Below, piece after piece: positions 21,085-31,641 of a DNA stretch of 64,000 bases. Position numbers and translations under genes: made by a program. Origin of the DNA: Trichobilharzia regenti (Eukaryota > Platyhelminthes > Trematoda > Strigeidida > Schistosomatidae); assembly GCA_944472135.2 (NCBI GenBank), contig OX235263.1:12383517-12447516 (forward strand). The letters run 5' to 3'. Numbering within the stretch: position 1 is the first letter of the stretch; the number at the start of each line of letters is the position of its first letter. The notes beneath the pieces are model-generated. The model was not told the origin of the DNA. It saw nothing but the letters and a program-made list of their open reading frames with translations, and did not search any database.

Positions 21085-21905
21085 GTATAACAGTGAAACA
21101 GCATAAGCAACGTCTAGTGGTGGTTCCAAAGACCTCTGTATACTTTAAGAAGCTTGTAAACAGATCAGCGATTGCACTGCATTCGATGGAAACGAGACAT
21201 AAAATCAACTTTGATAGGACTACGGTTCTACAGAAAGGTTTTGGTTCGTATAAAGAAAGACTGATTGCAGAAGCCCTATATATATGAGAGAATCCCAGCT
21301 GTTTGAATAGACGTGAAAGTGTTATGTTAGCTGATGCATGGTAAATCCTGATTAATAAATAAAAATGGATATGTATCACTAACTAATTATACTTCGTCTA
21401 AATTCCCGATTGTCTATATCTTCTTATGGAGAGGCTAATAAATGTTTAACAACTGTTTACCTATGCACACACCTTTGTAAACTGCATATACACATATATT
21501 TTCGTATTCAGTTATCTACGACCATGAACTTTAAGTCAAACGTAATCTGATGAAAAGTAGACTCCGTTTAAAGCGTTTAACAAAAGCAGACTAATTTTTG
21601 CATGTCTGAGGTCAAATTCAGATCACCGTTCATACAATTTTGTTTATTATACATGTTGATACCTGTTTCATGACTCATATGATTGGACAAAGTTTTTAAA
21701 AATAAGAGATGTCCCCCTTTTTATATATAAACCTCTGTTATGTTAATGTCGATTAATTTCCCTGAAGATGTTCGGACCAGATCGCCGAACGAAACGTTGT
21801 AATTACTCGTCTCATTTTCACTGAGATTTTACAAATATATTTACAAATATCTACTTCTCATTCGGCACCCAATTATTTTGGAACTATTCGGTCACATCTT
21901 GATCA
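21085..21905 (+). mobile_element. Penelope-like element, C-terminal fragment and full 3' tail
   Basis: Plus coding 21100-21290 reads SAIALHSMETRHKINFDRTT and SYKERLIAEALYI, matching the HAIESGHKIDFDN and HKERL blocks of the 17.3-kb copy. The tail follows, with a hammerhead-like motif at 21752-21806, and shows extended similarity to the minus element at 57000-57765. Confidence 0.5.
21752..21806 (+). ncRNA. Hammerhead-like motif in a PLE tail
   Basis: CTGAAGA (a valid CUGANGA core) at 21762-21768, one extra T, stem II GTTCGG/CCGAAC (6 bp, loop ACCAGATCG), GAAAC, a 2-bp stem III (AC/GT) and T at the cleavage site. Stem I pairs poorly. Minimal stem III hammerheads are known from Penelope-like elements; whether this copy cuts is uncertain because of the extra T and weak stem I. 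Confidence 0.5.
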
Positions 21906-21919
21906 CAGTTTATAAGAAT

Positions 21920-22500
21920 GGAGAATAAAACGAGTTGAGACAGTAGCACTAATTAAGGATTGTTTTAAATGAATCAAGAATAATAATAAGAGTTAGAATA
22001 AAGTACTGTTAAAATTAATAATAATAGTTAATAAGTGAAACCTATTATCTTGGTTGATTCAGAGTGACCACCATTTCCTTTTGTACACAGAGACCTGGTT
22101 TTTAAGCTTGAATTGTGCAAGCCTCTGCAGTTGCAAGCAACTTTATGTTTCTTTGTCTGCTGATGACAGTGAGTTACTTGACGGCGTCAGTATCATGTCG
22201 TTAATAAATGCTCCATCATGCGAGTAGACAATCGCCTTTCTGTACGGCCTATGTATTTGCTTCCAAAAACACACTTAAATTGATATATACTCAGTTTGAA
22301 GTGTCGACGATTGGTGACTGGTGGCTGGTCTTTGCAAGATTGTTGGAACACCCCCTTGGTAGCATCAAGGAATACAAGATTTGCAGCATAATAAGTCCTC
22401 TGTCGAGTCTTAGTTTGACTACTTCCTTTAAGTCATCTCCTTTGAGTCGCGAATTGATATAAACAGATTTTTGATTCTTACTAGGAAGTGACTACAGGTT
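21920..22500 (-). mobile_element. Penelope-like element, degraded GIY-YIG copy
   Basis: Minus strand matches the element at 43858-44376 almost block by block (AAACGTTTAT/ATCAATTTAAGTGT around the YQF box, the SRMMEH-like block), but about 90 bases of the domain are deleted near 22195 and stops are present. Same PLE family as the 43-45-kb element. Confidence 0.5.
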
Positions 22501-22504
22501 CTAT

Positions 22505-22765
22505 TGAGAGGTCGTGTCAGGGAATAGCAGGCCGAGTAGGGCGCGATATATCATAAAGTGAACCATTGGATTCTATCCCTGTTCGATGAATTCGCTTTGT
22601 AAACTAAGGATACTAGGGTCGATCTTTAGTGCTTGCTTTTGAAGTGTCCCAAACAAGGGTGAAACAACAATCTGATAGTCCCTGGTTTTCAGTGTTTCTC
22701 TAAAAGTAATCAGTTTGTGATCCAAATGAAAGAACAGTTACCCGAGCAAACAACAAAAAAATGAC
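22505..22765 (+). mobile_element. Hammerhead SINE type 1, strongly decayed
   Basis: GCGCGATATATCATAAAGTG leader, GTGCTTGCTTTTGAAGTGTC, then CAAGGGTGAAACAACAATCTG and CCTGGTTTTCAG tail keep the layout. Core and stem III are broken. Confidence 0.5.
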
Positions 22766-22839
22766 CCTAAACTAGCCAATCAGGGAAAGGAGGTAGAATT
22801 AACACAAGGATATGCACGTATTTATCAAGAGGAACGTCT

Positions 22840-23495
22840 CACAAACTGAGAGATAGCAAAAGCAAACAAGTTGTCTGAAGAAGCAGCCAAGGTAGGACTT
22901 CCGGTGAATTTAGTGATGAAGGGAGTGTTCTCAGTAATTTAAGTAAACAGCATCGTTTCAACTACAAGCAGGAGTGATGAGGCTAACAGAACCAGTCACG
23001 ATCGGGAACGGAAACTAGACAGACATGCACTCAAATAAGTATGGAGATCTACGGTAGTTAGTCCAGGAATAAGATCTAAATTTCAAGCATTAATTTAAAT
23101 TCACGGCTTTTGTATGGTTCGGACACTCAGCCCCCCACATTATCGAAGCATTTCCGACGGGATACTGCAGACTTTTATCGGTGGATACCTTAGCTCAAAG
23201 ATGAGATGGCCAACCAATAAGGATAAGCATTGAGAAAGTCTTTCAGATAGTGAACTAACCAACAACCTGTTGTCCAGTGACCAAGCTGAGGGAAATGAAG
23301 ACATTCCATGTAAGACCCTCGAACGGAAACCGAATGAGAAACGACAAGTTAAGCTTGGGTCAGAGGATGACACCAAGGAGATCTTGTGGAACGGAAATGA
23401 AAGTAATAGTGCAGCCACCTATACAGAAAAGCAGTGAACCATGTGAAATTGTGATTCCCTACTTAAGCTCTACATCCCACTTCCTTTTATCTTAT
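22840..23495 (+). mobile_element. SR2-like RTE remnant
   Basis: The plus strand has a LSEEAAKVGLPVNLV-like stretch at about 22873-22915 (parallel to LAEEASKIGLHVNIDKT in better copies) and a distant 3' end ending before the SINE at 23500. Heavily decayed; the 3' boundary is uncertain. Confidence 0.5.
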
Positions 23496-23499
23496 TCCT

Positions 23500-23715
23500 T
23501 TACGTTCACAGTGGAACATAGGGCTTCAAGCTAGAAGTTTGAAGTTTCGGTAGCAGCGGTGCTTGGGGTTGATAGCCTCATGCCTAATCTTCCCTCTATA
23601 CCAGTCTTATTACTGGCTTAGCGAGGTAAAGGAGTGCGTCGGTGGCCGGGGATTGAACCTTGAGCCACCTGAGTAGTCGGCGAGCACTACACCGCTGTTC
23701 CACCGACACCCTCAC
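23500..23715 (-). mobile_element. tRNA-derived SINE type 3
   Basis: Minus strand: GGTGTCGGTGGAACAGCGGT (A-box), GGTTCAATCCCCGGCCACC (B-box), then CGCTAAGCCAGTAATAAGAC body and a tail GAAGCCCTATGTTCCACTGT. The tail matches the 3' end of the SR2-like RTE elements (GAAGCCCTATGTTCCTCTAG), the usual sign of a LINE-SINE partnership. Confidence 0.5.
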
Positions 23716-23814
23716 CCCACTATATAGGAATAATAATTATCTCATGATAATATCACGAAAACAAAGTCAAACATCTCACTAATGATAAATGAATTAATTA
23801 ATTTTAAAAATTAC

Positions 23815-23944
23815 TTGCCGATTGACTATCTCTTTCACCTGTAGATGTTGTACCATATGGATCTTTAATAAATGCATGATAATGCCCACCTCCAGTACTA
23901 CCGCCAACATGAATTACAACTGAAAATAATTCATATTTTAATTT
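23815..23944 (-). CDS. USP40: USP40-like protease, His-box exon
   Basis: Forty-three codons plus one base: KLKYELFSVVIHVGGSTGG then GHYHAFIKDPYG. YELFSVVIH and GGGHYHAFIKD are the catalytic His box of peptidase family C19, and HYH-x-xIKD is the form seen in USP40. Acceptor TTTTAG before 23944 and donor A|GTAATT at 23815 (phase 1). It joins in frame to the LPP/SRF exon at 29570. Confidence 0.5.
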
Positions 23945-24099
23945 CTAAAAAATAAAGATTAAAACATATACACTTAGATGAAAATGTATAATATTTTGAG
24001 AAGAATGATATATTATAACGATTCCTTTGAGTTCTTCGTGAAATAGAAGGCATCAACGTCATATTTTATATCATCCTGTTCTCTGTAGTTCTGTCTAGT

Positions 24100-25150
24100 T
24101 GACTCCTTGATTCACCCCACCCCCCGCCGATACCACCCTTGGACCCATGTCTGCCACATAATGCCACTCAAAGGTCTCCTCAGCTTATATCCACTACACT
24201 TTTGTATCTCTTTGCTTATTGGTTTGGCGATAAAGAAGTTCTTATCGGTTCGTTGCTAAAGTTCCTCCTTTCTAATCCTTTCTTGCCAATTATCTGGTCT
24301 CCAGTATTGAGCCAGAAAATGAAGATTGTTGATAAAAGTCTGCAGCCTGTTGGAAATGACTTCTGTGACACTCAACCCAAGTCTGTGAACCTCACAGAAG
24401 CATTGAGTTCAGTAGAGTTCCACATCAATTTCAGTTTAGTGAAGATATGAATTGTTTTGTCAGTCCCCTTCTGTCTATATTTCACATTTGGTGAGAGCTA
24501 TCTGCTAGACAGCAATTTACATCAATGTTTACGTCCCAAATCTTCGTCATGAGAAAAAACAAGAACAAAGACCAACTCAACAACCAATGCCAGCAGACGT
24601 AGCGTTGGAGGATACGATTAGCATTTATATCAACCGACTGTCTAAGAAACGGCCATGAAGAGATGACAGAATAACCTTCAGCAAAAAAACAACCAATCAG
24701 AAGACGTTGCTTCTCTATTAACAGTAACAAATAATAATGTACATCAAAATCTATAAATATCTTTTGATTTCCTTAATAAACGATCTGTTGCCTGGCCCTT
24801 GTCTTCTGCCGTCACACACATTCTTATCTGTGCCACCTACATTTGAAAAGGTCCTCTGTCTAGATAGGTAAAAGTAGTGACTTCCTTGAGATTTCCCCTG
24901 TCGGTAGTGACTAATGCATGTTGTTGTTGCTATTGTTAATCAGGTATCTTCGTCACATTTGTCTTCTGTACTTTCACCTAAAATATTTCATGACTTCGCT
25001 ACTTCTTCCACCGACTTGCTGATTTGCGCCTGCTGATATTCTAGTTTCTGCAATATTAGATACAAATCATCCATAAAATCCTGATTTTCCGATGTCTTTT
25101 CATTATCTTTTACAAGATGAGTTAATTCTACAAAACTCTGAACTGATATA
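24100..25150 (-). mobile_element. RTE-type element, decayed RT region, interrupted
   Basis: About 24780-25110 on the minus strand reads NQDFMDDLYLILQKLEYQQA (remnant of the ADDI..SHK catalytic block), then SVEEVAKS and a TYLSRQRTF-like stretch; about 24120-24450 is the 3' part (LLYG-like, then KRPLSGIMW-like blocks). Between them 24490-24700 carries the unnamed dispersed repeat shared with 7500-7655. Several stops. Confidence 0.5.
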
Positions 25151-25574
25151 ACCACTAGAGCGACCTTGTAGACTGTGAGTAATAGGAATTTTAACTGCCT
25201 AACAGACCTACTCTAATCGCTTGCTAATGACAACATAAAATCCTATCATAACAACAATGTCAAAGGTACAGCATTGACATCGTCAAACGGCAATCAAAAC
25301 AGTTAACATGGATGGTATGTATACGTTTTAAATTATATGCTGACGTAAGGCCGTTGACGTTTCTCAGCAGATCTGTCAGTGCTGGTGAACATCCAATGGT
25401 TTGTTGATTCGAAATGATCTCCATTGTGGGAGACAACTATGGCAGTCGTTGCTTAATCGCATGCTGTTCGTCAGAGGACTGGAGAAATGCAGTCAGAAGT
25501 ATTATTGTACATATTGCACATAGTAACTTGCAGTCTGTTTCGTAATCATTGAAGGAAAAAAATCGTATTCTCCT
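25151..25574. other. Stretch without a recognised gene
   Basis: No gene or clear repeat was recognised. Confidence 0.5.
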
Positions 25575-25938
25575 CATTTTCTAATATTGGTGTTGGTGAG
25601 AACAGGAGGCCTAGCTCTTCTGTTGCGAAACATATTATAGAGACAGGACATATAATTAACGTTAACACATCTTTTAAACCTATAAAAGTGTTTGGGGCGT
25701 ATCCTTAAGTTTCTGGAGCTCTAGATGGCAGTTAGAAAGTTTAAACCACCTTTATGCATTCAAAGCAACAATTCGTCTCACACTAATCTTCTTTGGTAAA
25801 CTTTGTTTTGATAGCATAGCAGATGTACTATTATTTCTGCTATTTGGTTTAGTGGTCTTCATTGTTATTATGATCTTCCATATGTCCTTTTAACTTGACC
25901 TAACCTGTCTATTTTCTCACGCTTAACTCTATTATTTC

Positions 25939-25986
<48 letters not shown>

Positions 25987-26000
25987 AATATTCCTATGAC
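25575..26000 (+). mobile_element. Penelope-like element, C-terminal fragment and tail
   Basis: Plus strand 25580-25760 reads SSSVAKHIIETGHIINVN and FKPIKVFGAYP, the C-terminal half of a GIY-YIG unit. The 3' UTR (GTCCTTTTAACTTGACCTAA) resembles 17900-17935 and ends in the AT repeat. Confidence 0.5.
25942..25982. repeat. AT microsatellite
   Basis: Forty-one bases of TA dinucleotide at the end of the PLE fragment, as at 20850. Confidence 0.5.
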
Positions 26001-26059
26001 AAGTCCGTGTGTGATCAGATTGTTTGTGTTACTCAAACACATAACACGACTCAGACAAA

Positions 26060-26852
26060 TTACGTCTTTTATCGCTTTGTCTAAATTCATAAAAGTTGGT
26101 TATTGTGTTTCGTATTCAGTTTTTTAGGGGAGATACTCTTGTGGAGATTCTATCCCAACGTTTAACCTGGGCGATCAAGAAAACTTTCTACTCTGTACGT
26201 CTGTGTCTCTTCACTAGCCGTCCAATGTTCACCAGCAACTCAAAGATGTCTTACCTAACCTTAGCTCTTCTTCATGCATATACCATTTTAACTGTTCCTG
26301 TGGTTCAAGTTATGTAGGGCGCACGATTAGGCAGGTTCGTCTACGGGTTCGAGAACACTTACCAGCTTGGTTCAGCAGGGGGGAAACTAAGTGCATAAAA
26401 AGCTCGATCCTGTCACACCTGGTCGATACTGGACATCGCATCGATGTCAAAACAGCTTTCAGAGTTATATACCGAATTCCAAAGTCGCTATCACGTACAG
26501 TTCGCTTACGTCTCCTACACATAGCTGAAGCTGTTGCAATAAGATCGACTAAACCGGAACTGTGTATCCAGCAGGAACACGTCCAGACACTGTTCCTACC
26601 GTGGTCAACCTTGGATTGAAGATTTTTCTTCTCACCAAGAGTGCTCCTTCCCCTTAACCCTCTTGGTTTTTTTGTTTTTTTTCTTTTTACTTTGCTTATT
26701 ATTATAAATATTATTATTATTTTTCGTCATAATTTATGTCCTTTATGCAAACATTCCCTCAATACTATCGAATTTTCATTTGTACGGACCTATTATTAGT
26801 GATATTATCTGTTTTCTCAATATATGCCTCCACCTGTTTCATTTAACATATT
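26060..26852 (+). mobile_element. Penelope-like element with nearly complete GIY-YIG domain (left part, interrupted)
   Basis: Plus coding: VYRIQFFRGDTLVEIL, LTWAIKKTFYSVRL, then after a one-base shift CIYHFNCSCGSSYVGRTIRQ, RVREHLPAWFSRG, KSSILSHLVDTGHRIDVKTA, LLHIAEAVAIRSTKPELCIQ, TLFLPWSTLD stop near 26620. All GIY-YIG landmarks are present: the YVG segment, the Arg of the R-V-R-E-H helix and the C-terminal helices. The 3' tail is split at 26848 by an LTR retrotransposon and resumes at 28624-29035. Confidence 0.5.
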
Positions 26853-27046
26853 TGTGGTGATTGACAATTTCTATCTCTGTATTGTTTAAGTACTTACTGT
26901 TGATTGCTAATATGTTTCATATATGAATTGCATTATAATTCCGCTAAATACAAATTCCTGAATTCCGCCCTCTCTGTGTTTTGTTTGGATTCTTGTAATT
27001 CGGTCATCTCGAAATACTAATACTACGATTACAATAAATTACTACA
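26853..27046 (+). repeat. 5' LTR of the gag-only retrotransposon
   Basis: 194 bases beginning TGTGGTGATTG and ending ATTACTACA (TG...CA ends). It differs from the 3' LTR at only about four positions (roughly 2 percent). It is followed at 27049 by TGGCGTCGCGATGG, a likely tRNA primer-binding site. Confidence 0.5.
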
Positions 27047-27059
27047 AATTGGCGTCGCG

Positions 27060-28400
27060 ATGGAACTAAATAACCTGGGAAAATTTCCTCTAATGTTCTC
27101 CGCGGGAGATTGCTGATTATTTGAATGCTTCGATGCGTGGTGCATTTCAAGAATGTTCGGGATGACAAAATACCAGCACATTTCATCACTGCTATTGGGC
27201 TAGATGCGTATAGCCTAGTGAAGACTCTGTCGTTTCCAGATAAACCAATTTCTCTGCCATATGCTAAGCTCCGTGAACTTCTGATAGATCACTTCCATAT
27301 AACTACTTTTGAGACGCGAGAGAGGGCTCAATTCAACAAACTGGTTCGTGCTCCCAACCAGAAGATTAGAGATTCATTCTTCAACTTCAAATTCAAGCTT
27401 CAAAGTGTAACTTTGGAGATCAGCTGCATACTCAACTACGTGATCGTCTAATTGCTGGAATCAATATTCCTAAGTTAGAGAAAGAGTTAATTCAGATTCC
27501 TTCTTGTACCTTTCAAACTGCTAAAGATTTATGTATTACATATGAAGATGTCAATAATGAATACTCTGCTCCCACTACGTCAGTATCTGATGTCATGCTT
27601 TCTAAAGTCGAAAATACAAGTGTCATGGAAAGCAATCCAAACTGCCGTCCACAGGTAATAGAATGCAGCGAGAGATCAAAAACATTAAATCGTGTTTTTC
27701 CTGTGGAAAGTTACATCTACGAAGCACTTGCCGTTTTCGGGGTGCTAAGTGCCATAAATGTGGTAAAGTTGGACACATCAAGACTGTTTGCAGAAGTTCG
27801 AATACTTATGTTGCTCAACATTCTTATAATTCTCCCAATCTGTCTAGTAAAATGGAGTCAATGTGTCTTTCAACTTTCAAAATACTCAATCTCATCCAAT
27901 GAAAACCTCCACTACAAGTTCAGCAACTCAAGCGTCAACTGTTTCCAAAAATGAGGTAGCCGAGTTACAATGTGAACTGTCGAAAACACGAAAAGACTGA
28001 ATGAGATGAGAGAGCAACTGATTAAAATGGAGGAATTGTTGCATATGCATAGACTGCGTCTGTTGAATGCAGAGCATACAAGTACCCGTGAAAGTCCTGC
28101 AAAACTTTTCAAATCTCGAATTCTCAAAAAGCATCTGATGTCCACGACTTCTAATGTACATTATTACAAAGGGAATGACTACAGACCTTCTGTTGGAATC
28201 ATACTACAAAAAATGGGAAATCGATGTTGAAGATATTAGACATCAAGATCACTCAGTTCATAACGGACACCTGGACAATGTGACAATAAATGAAGTAGAT
28301 AATTCTGAAATAAGCCCAGATAACAGTGATGAAGATAATATCACAGAATTAGTTAGAAGGTCGCAGCTACTTGCAAGCTAACCGAGAGATCGTTATAAAT
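27060..28400 (+). pseudogene. Ty3/Gypsy-type gag, frameshifted
   Basis: The frames in order give MELNNLGKFPLMFSAGD, then HFITAIGLDAYSLVKTLSF, KPISLPYAKLRELLIDHF, TRERAQFNKLVR, then in another frame RDRLIAGINIPKLEKELIQ and FQTAKDLCITYEDVN, then a third frame with two zinc knuckles: [13 protein letters not shown] (CX2CX3HX4C) and [14 protein letters not shown] (CX2CX4HX4C) at 27690-27790. Gag proteins of this kind package the element RNA. At least two frameshifts mean no complete protein. No protease, RT, RNase H or integrase is present. Confidence 0.5.
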
Positions 28401-28429
28401 ACGCAAGGAGATATTCGACGTGTGGCGGA

Positions 28430-28623
28430 TGTGGTGATTGACAATTTCTATCTCTGTATTGTTTAAGTACTTACTGCTGATTGCTAATATGTTTCATATA
28501 TGAATTGTATCATAATTCCGCTAAATACAAATTCCTGAATTCCGCCCTCTCTGTGTTTTGTTTGGATTCTTGTAATTCGGTCATCTCGAAATACTAATAG
28601 TACGATTACAATAAATTACTACA
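28430..28623 (+). repeat. 3' LTR of the gag-only retrotransposon
   Basis: 194 bases, same ends as the 5' LTR, about four differences from it. Confidence 0.5.
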
Positions 28624-29035
28624 ATATTCGTTATCTCACTATGAACCTCTCATTCCAGTGTTACTATCTCCTGTTTAACGCAGACCACTTTGTACTAGCC
28701 ACTCACTCACCTGACACCTTTTATAACCTTGAACTGATTTGTCAATTTTCCTACCCCACACTCTACAGATCTATTATGATCAATCACAACCATTGTCTCC
28801 CATTTTACAATATTTTCTAGTAGATTTCAGCCTAGCACAACGTTTGCCACATAAGTATGACTATTTATTTTGACTTCCTATGAGTACTAATCTGTTGTTC
28901 TACGTTAAAAATGTATCCGCCGCATACCTGGCTATCTTTATTGTAACAGCACAAATATTATATTTTATAATTGTAAGAACCTGAAGAGGAGAAATTATTG
29001 AAAAGAATATTCTTCGTTCAGATTGACTTTTAGTC
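28624..29035 (+). mobile_element. Penelope-like element tail, right part
   Basis: Continuation of the tail that starts after 26620; AT-rich, no coding. The ATATT duplication at its left end belongs to the LTR insertion. The end near 29035 is an estimate. Confidence 0.5.
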
Positions 29036-29049
29036 TTCTGTACTCAGCG

Positions 29050-29470
29050 ATAGGTTCAGGATGCTTGCAATCTGAACATTTAACAAGCTCTTTCTGTCAA
29101 TACCGATGGTCAAACAGCCACAAGGCATGCGTAACAAGGAACTGTAACAAATCTCCAAATGTCTAACAATCTGTTGTCCAACTAATATTCAGAAAGCAAT
29201 GAAGATAGATTAGACACACGCTAAAAAGTTCTTCAAATGACATCACAAGCTAGACCATTAGGTAAGATGCGAATGTAAAGTGATGAGTTGGGAGTATATC
29301 TGAGGGCGATATGGAAAAATTAATGTGAAGAAAAAGTGACAGCTTGCGGGCGTTCGTATATCCAGTTGAAAGCAATGGAACTGAATCCAGTGCAATGAAG
29401 ATGTATCTCTAAGGCTTTTTTTTCCACTGTGAGTTCATTTAAGCTCAACTGAAGGTCTAAGAATGGGAAC
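29050..29470 (+). mobile_element. RTE 3' remnant, strongly decayed
   Basis: Parallels the 3' parts of the SR2-like copies (AAGCAATGAAGATAGATTAG, GAAAGCAATGGAACTGAATC, AGTGCAATGAAGATGTATCTC) and ends near TTTCCACTGTGAG. Identification rests on layout and is tentative. Confidence 0.5.
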
Positions 29471-29569
29471 GTCAGCATTTACTGACAAATGGATCAACAT
29501 TCAAAGACTTACATTTTCTTACTTTTAGAAACAATACCAACCATTTATTAAAATTTAGAAAGAAATTAC

Positions 29570-29725
29570 CTGTTTAGGTTTTTGACTTAAAAAATTTGTC
29601 ATATCCAAGATAAACGGGAAACTGCATAATTTTTCTAACTTCACAGATTGCATTATTTCTGCATCAAAATAAAAACGTGACAATGAAAGTGTTAAAATCG
29701 GTGGAAGTTCTTCAAAACGTGTCAC
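29570..29725 (-). CDS. USP40: USP40-like protease, LPP/SRF exon
   Basis: Fifty-two codons, phase 0 at both ends: VTRFEELPPILTLSLSRFYF, then EIMQSVKLEKLCSFPFILDM and TNFLSQKPKQ. LPP-x-L-x-x-SL-x-RF and FPF-x-LDM correspond to the strand-turn segment of C19 peptidases just before the His box. Acceptor TTGACAG before 29725, donor CAG|GTAATT. Confidence 0.5.
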
Positions 29726-29904
29726 CTGTCAACAACAAAGAGAAGAAAGAGAGATTAAAAGAATAATCCGCAATACTTTTAAATGATTTCAATGAATAAA
29801 CAGTTCTAACTCAATAAAAATTCACAAAAATTTCATTTTATACTCAGAAGTAGATAAAGTATGAAGGAAAATATAATTTATCTAACAGGCATAATATATT
29901 TGCA

Positions 29905-30520
29905 TGATTATTATTATTATTGTTTCTCTTAACTCCTAGAGAAACATAGAGCTTCAGCCACACATCTCCACTGCCTTCAGTTCTCTGCCAACGCTTTCAC
30001 CTGGCTCCACGTCTCCCCACATGCTTCCACCTCCTCTTCGCATCACCTCCTCTTCCATGTCACCTTCGCGTTAACGACCAACTCGCTGCTTCCCATTGGG
30101 GTTCCACTCGAGCAATGGCATGGCGTGTGATGTCACTCACTTAAAGGTTTGTTTTCTCAGAGTATGGCCAGCCAATCCAGCTCCAATTCTTCCTACGTAC
30201 ATTCCTGTTGCACAACTGGTTCCTTCTGGGTTGGGTTGGTTCGTTCATTGCCAGAGATCCCACCCAGTTGCTGATGTTTTCTGGCCAGCCATCAGATGTC
30301 GAGCGAAGTATGTTCAGAGTGCCCTTCATGACCCACAAAATTCCTCTTCTGTACAGTAAGTAGCACTGACTTCACATTGAAATTGAAAATCTGTATGTTA
30401 TTTTTCATGCTGAGTGCTGATTGTTAATTCACTCCACACAGACTTGAGAGTAATGAAAGATTGCCTTGTTTTCCCGATCCTCGCTTTGATGATGTCCTTA
30501 TCACTGCATTTTCAATGCTT
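29905..30520 (-). mobile_element. SR2-like RTE 3' fragment (sister of the 19.5-kb copy)
   Basis: Minus strand ends GAAGCTCTATGTTTCTCTAG then AATAATAATAAT, and inside carries LRSTSDGWPENISN-like and IRTSSKRGSGKQGNLS-like remnants of the KARIGKARQAF block. The copy-specific tail spelling matches the plus copy at 19535-20095. Confidence 0.5.
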
Positions 30521-30611
30521 CCGCTAGGATTCCATCTGCTCCTACTGCTTTTCCAGTTTTTAGCATTTTTATTACCTTCAGGATTTGCGTAGCACATTTC
30601 GGACATTCTGA

Positions 30612-30632
30612 TCACACACACACACACACACA
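30612..30632. repeat. CA microsatellite
   Basis: About ten CA dinucleotides within otherwise unassigned sequence (30520-30850). Confidence 0.5.
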
Positions 30633-30819
30633 TATTGATGTAAAAGTTAATAGAGGATGAAAGGTAAGGCGTTGAGTCAACAGAGGTCATTTCCTTGAAA
30701 TCGCCATTCAATGCCTGAAAGATGGTAGATTTCAGAGGTCAATTCACCGAAATTCGACATGGAATGGGTTATACTACCATTCAGTCGTTTTTGTCCAAAT
30801 AGCTATAAACGAGAACTAG

Positions 30820-31641
30820 TTAAAACTCTGTTCTGTAGAGCTAGGAGAATATGCTCTACAGAAAAAATTAAAGGAGGGATTTCTAATTCTTGAAATGTTG
30901 AAAAACAACGGTTACCTTCAGAGATTCATCAACAAGTACGGTATAGGTGAAGGCTCAAATGTCAAAAGAATCACAGTGGGGAAAAAGCCTACTTTTGCCC
31001 GCACCGACGCAAACCTGATTCAGCTCTATTTTAAAGATGATGACATCGCAGGAATAGTCAACAGAAAACTGATAACCTCACTAACCAGGTTTTATCCTGC
31101 AGCTAAGTTGGCTTTTGTTTATCTGACAACAATGCTCTTTGGTGCAGTTAAAAGTTCACAGACACCCTTCTCATGTTAACTCTAACTGTGTATACAAATT
31201 TACGTGTATCTGCGGGAGCAGTTACATTGGGAGCACAGAAAGAAAGGCACACCTCCGATTCTATGAACACTTACCGAAAAGCCTTTGTCTCAAGGGGACA
31301 AACTCTACCAACAGTGCTATTACCAGACATCTCCTTGATACGGATCATTAGGTGGAAATCGCGAAATCCTTTAAAATTATCAATAGACAAAGGAGTTCAA
31401 TTCTCCTCAAGTTTTCCGAAGCAATTTTTATCAAACGCCTGAAACCCTATTAATGTGTTTAGAAAGAAGCAGTTACCGGTCTTTTCTTCCCTGGTGTCTG
31501 GTTGTCTTTATTCTCTCTTTCATTTGATTACGTAATCGTTGACTTCAACCTCACCCCTTCGATATAGCGTAATTTCACTTGTCTCTTGTTTCTATGATTT
31601 GAGTGATTTGAGTTGAACTCAGTACGTTGTTACCTATTTTA
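30820..31641 (+). mobile_element. Penelope-like element, linker plus GIY-YIG, frameshifted
   Basis: Plus strand: MLKNNGYLQRFINKYG (linker), KPTFARTDANLIQLYFKDDD, then in the next frame NSNCVYKFTCICGSSYIGST, RFYEHLPKSLCLKG, SAITRHLLDTDH and FKIINRQRSSILLKFSEA (to about 31445). The YIG motif and the conserved Arg are present, but at least two frameshifts and a stop after the His block break it. The 3' tail is interrupted at 31655 by a fold-back SINE. Confidence 0.5.

Larger units (their letters stand above)
26848..28628 (+). mobile_element. Non-autonomous gag-only LTR retrotransposon with ATATT target duplication
   Basis: Two 194-base LTRs (26853-27046, 28430-28623) are flanked by the direct repeat ATATT (26848-26852 and 28624-28628). 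The internal part is only about 1.4 kb and holds gag remnants. A purine-rich tract lies before the 3' LTR (GTGTGGCGGA). It inserted into a PLE 3' tail, which continues on both sides. Pol must have been supplied by another element. Confidence 0.5.
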
